This document shows positions 30,875 to 32,375 of a stretch of DNA of 32,375 bases, piece by piece. The stretch spans positions 1-32,375 of the forward strand of contig NZ_WTVS01000062.1 of assembly GCF_012911005.2 (NCBI RefSeq), in the 5' to 3' direction. Position numbers and translations under genes: made by a program. Below the pieces are notes generated by a model. That model saw only the letters and a list, made by a program, of their open reading frames with translations, was not told where the DNA came from and did no database searches. The stretch's first letter is position 1, and the number at the start of each line of letters is the position of its first letter. Source of the DNA: Aromatoleum toluolicum. GTDB taxonomy: Bacteria; Pseudomonadota; Gammaproteobacteria; Burkholderiales; Rhodocyclaceae.

Positions 30875-31789
30875 ATGAGCACCGGACGGGACCAGACCCT
30901 CGGCTACCTCGCCGCCGCCGGCACCGTGGCGATCTGGACGGGCTTCATCCTCGTCTCGCGCCTCGGCGGCAAGAGCGCGCTGACGGGCCACGACATCCTC
31001 GCGCTGCGCCTGGGCGTCGCCGCCTTCCTGCTGCTGCCTTTCGCGGGCAGCCTGCCGCCGGGGTCGTGGCGCGATGCGCGCCTGTGGACGCTGGGCATGG
31101 TCGGCGGCCTGCTGTACGGCGTGCTCGTGTATGCGGGCTTCAAGCTCGTGCCGGCCGCGCATGGCGGCATCCTGCTGCCCGGCATGCAGCCCTTCCTCGT
31201 CGCCGCCGTCGCGTGGCTGCTGACGCGCCAGCGCATGCCGCGCGAACGCGCCTTCGGGCTCGCCTTCATCGCGCTGGGGGTGGGTTTCGCCGCCCAGTCC
31301 TACATGGCCGGCAGCGCGTGGTCGACGGCGATGCTGGTGGGCGACGCGCTGATCCTGGCATCCGCGCTCGCATGGGCCTTCTACAGCGTGCTCGCGAAGC
31401 GCTGGGGCTTCCATCCGTGGCTGCTGACGCGCTTCGTCGCGTTCAGCTCGGCGCTGATCTACCTGCCGGTGTATCTGCTGTGGCTGCCCAAGCAGCTCGA
31501 CGCGGTGCCGATGTCCACGCTCGTGCTGCAGGGCCTGTACCAAGGGTTCGGCGCGACCATCGTCGCGATGCTGCTGTTCCTGAAGGCGGTCGAGAAGCTC
31601 GGCGCCGAACGGGTCGGCGCGCTTATCGCGCTGGTGCCGGTGCTCGCCGGTGTCGCCGCCGCACCGCTGCTCGGCGAAGCGCTGACCGGCTGGCTGCTGG
31701 CGGGGCTGGTGTGCGTGTCGCTCGGCGCCTTCGTCGCGGCGCGGCCCATCGCGCGCCTGGTCCCGGCCGCCTGCCCGGCGGCACGCTGA
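30875..31789 (+). CDS. EamA/DMT-family transporter
   Basis: 304 residues with ten predicted transmembrane helices in two EamA halves (about 10-140 and 150-290). The first half starts LGYLAAAGTVAIWTGFILVSRLGGKSALTGHDILALRLGVAAFLLL. The second contains GDALILASALAWAFYSVLAKRWGF and ERVGALIALVPVLAGVAAAPLLGEALTGWLLAGLVCVSLGAFVA, the usual duplicated motif. It should export or import a small metabolite; the substrate cannot be told. The divergent LysR gene is the probable regulator. Confidence 0.92.
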   Translation: MSTGRDQTLGYLAAAGTVAIWTGFILVSRLGGKSALTGHDILALRLGVAAFLLLPFAGSLPPGSWRDARLWTLGMVGGLLYGVLVYAGFKLVPAAHGGILLPGMQPFLVAAVAWLLTRQRMPRERAFGLAFIALGVGFAAQSYMAGSAWSTAMLVGDALILASALAWAFYSVLAKRWGFHPWLLTRFVAFSSALIYLPVYLLWLPKQLDAVPMSTLVLQGLYQGFGATIVAMLLFLKAVEKLGAERVGALIALVPVLAGVAAAPLLGEALTGWLLAGLVCVSLGAFVAARPIARLVPAACPAAR

Positions 31790-31863
31790 ACCGGTCGGCG
31801 CGCCGGGCACGAGGACCGCGGGATAAGCGGACGGATCAAGGCACGCCGACGCGCGCCCTGATC

Positions 31864-32375
31864 TCAGGTCGACAACATGGCCTGATGCTTCCCGCCCAGC
31901 CCCAGATACGCCTCGATCACGCGCGGATCATCGGCGAGCTGCTTGGCCGGGCCTTCCATCGAGATCTCGCCGGTCTCGAGTACATACGCATAGTCGGCGA
32001 CCTGCAGCGCCGCGCGCGCGTTCTGCTCGACGAGCAGGATCGACACCCCGCGCCGGCGCAACTCGCCGATGATGCGGAAGATTTCGCGCACGATCAGCGG
32101 GGCGAGGCCCAGGCTCGGTTCGTCGAGCATCAGGAGCTTCGGCTTCGCCATCAGCGCGCGCCCCACCGCGAGCATCTGGCGCTCGCCGCCGGAGAGCGTG
32201 CCCGCGAGCTGCGCCTTGCGCTCCTCGAGGCGCGGGAAGAGGTGATAGACCTCCTTCATCGTCTCGGCGTGGTCGCGCTTGCCCGAGCGGTAGCGCTGGA
32301 AGGCGCCCAGCAGCAGGTTGTCCTCGACGCTCATCTCGGCGAAGAGCTCGCGTTTCTCCGGCACGAGGTTCATGC
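31864..32375 (-). CDS. livF: branched-chain amino acid ABC transporter ATPase, truncated by the window edge
   Basis: The visible 169 residues are the C-terminal part of a LivF-type ATPase; the N-terminal portion with Walker A lies outside the window. [23 protein letters not shown] (Q-loop downstream region), the signature [16 protein letters not shown], Walker [15 protein letters not shown], the H-loop region and the C-terminal [21 protein letters not shown] identify the family. It belongs to a HAAT-type importer of branched-chain amino acids or related amides. The rest of the operon should lie to the right. A binding-protein gene at 8908 is too far away to be operonic. Confidence 0.93.
   Translation of the reverse strand, partial: MNLVPEKRELFAEMSVEDNLLLGAFQRYRSGKRDHAETMKEVYHLFPRLEERKAQLAGTLSGGERQMLAVGRALMAKPKLLMLDEPSLGLAPLIVREIFRIIGELRRRGVSILLVEQNARAALQVADYAYVLETGEISMEGPAKQLADDPRVIEAYLGLGGKHQAMLST

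Overview
The window is GC-rich, densely coded chromosomal DNA with short intergenic gaps and many 1-4 base stop/start overlaps. Gene content suggests a betaproteobacterium, most likely Rhodocyclales (Azoarcus/Thauera/Aromatoleum-like). The pointers are the ribE-ribBX-ribH-nusB order, a cutA-dsbD pair, a DUF3108 protein, a MASE1 histidine kinase and a beta-alanine (aminotransferase + mmsA) cluster with a divergent LysR gene. The taxonomic call is inference. I see no rRNA or tRNA genes, CRISPR array, transposase or phage genes. Apart from dispersed intergenic repeats, nothing looks mobile.

Layout. 1-5.3 kb: a dispersed repeat, a two-gene unit of a BNR/Asp-box beta-propeller and a MoaD/ThiS-like beta-grasp protein, a TIR-transmembrane-ankyrin protein, and an SDR-like reductase divergent from its probable LysR regulator. 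5.4-10.1 kb: single genes, namely a small exported helical protein, a VOC protein behind a possible Fur box, a DUF3108 envelope protein, a DUF900-like alpha/beta hydrolase and an orphan amide/branched-chain amino acid binding protein. 10.1-12.1 kb (minus): a lone PAS protein, then a two-gene unit with a ubiquitin-like/Mut7-C RNase protein. 12.2-14.5 kb: cutA and dsbD, ending in a long inverted repeat. 14.7-17.4 kb: the riboflavin operon, in which ribBX has a degenerate GTP cyclohydrolase II domain and a terminator-like hairpin lies just before ribH.

17.5-19.8 kb (minus): an RhlE-type DEAD-box helicase with a long leader, and an HU gene, each with a clear terminator. 20.1-24.2 kb: a LysR gene divergent from an omega-amino acid:pyruvate aminotransferase and mmsA, a plausible beta-alanine to acetyl-CoA route. 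24.2-25.8 kb: a PepSY + cytochrome b561 operon (minus) and a divergent macrodomain protein. 25.8-30.8 kb (minus): an antiporter (Na_H_antiport_3-like) flanked by two small membrane proteins, preceded by a tightly coupled LysR-histidine kinase-response regulator operon. 30.9-32.4 kb: an EamA permease divergent from that LysR gene, and the truncated ATPase gene livF running off the window edge.

The least described parts are the TIR-TM-ankyrin protein, the propeller/MoaD-like pair, the small-protein-flanked antiporter downstream of the sensor operon, the hairpin before ribH, and the mosaic intergenic repeat present at both ends of the window's left two-thirds.
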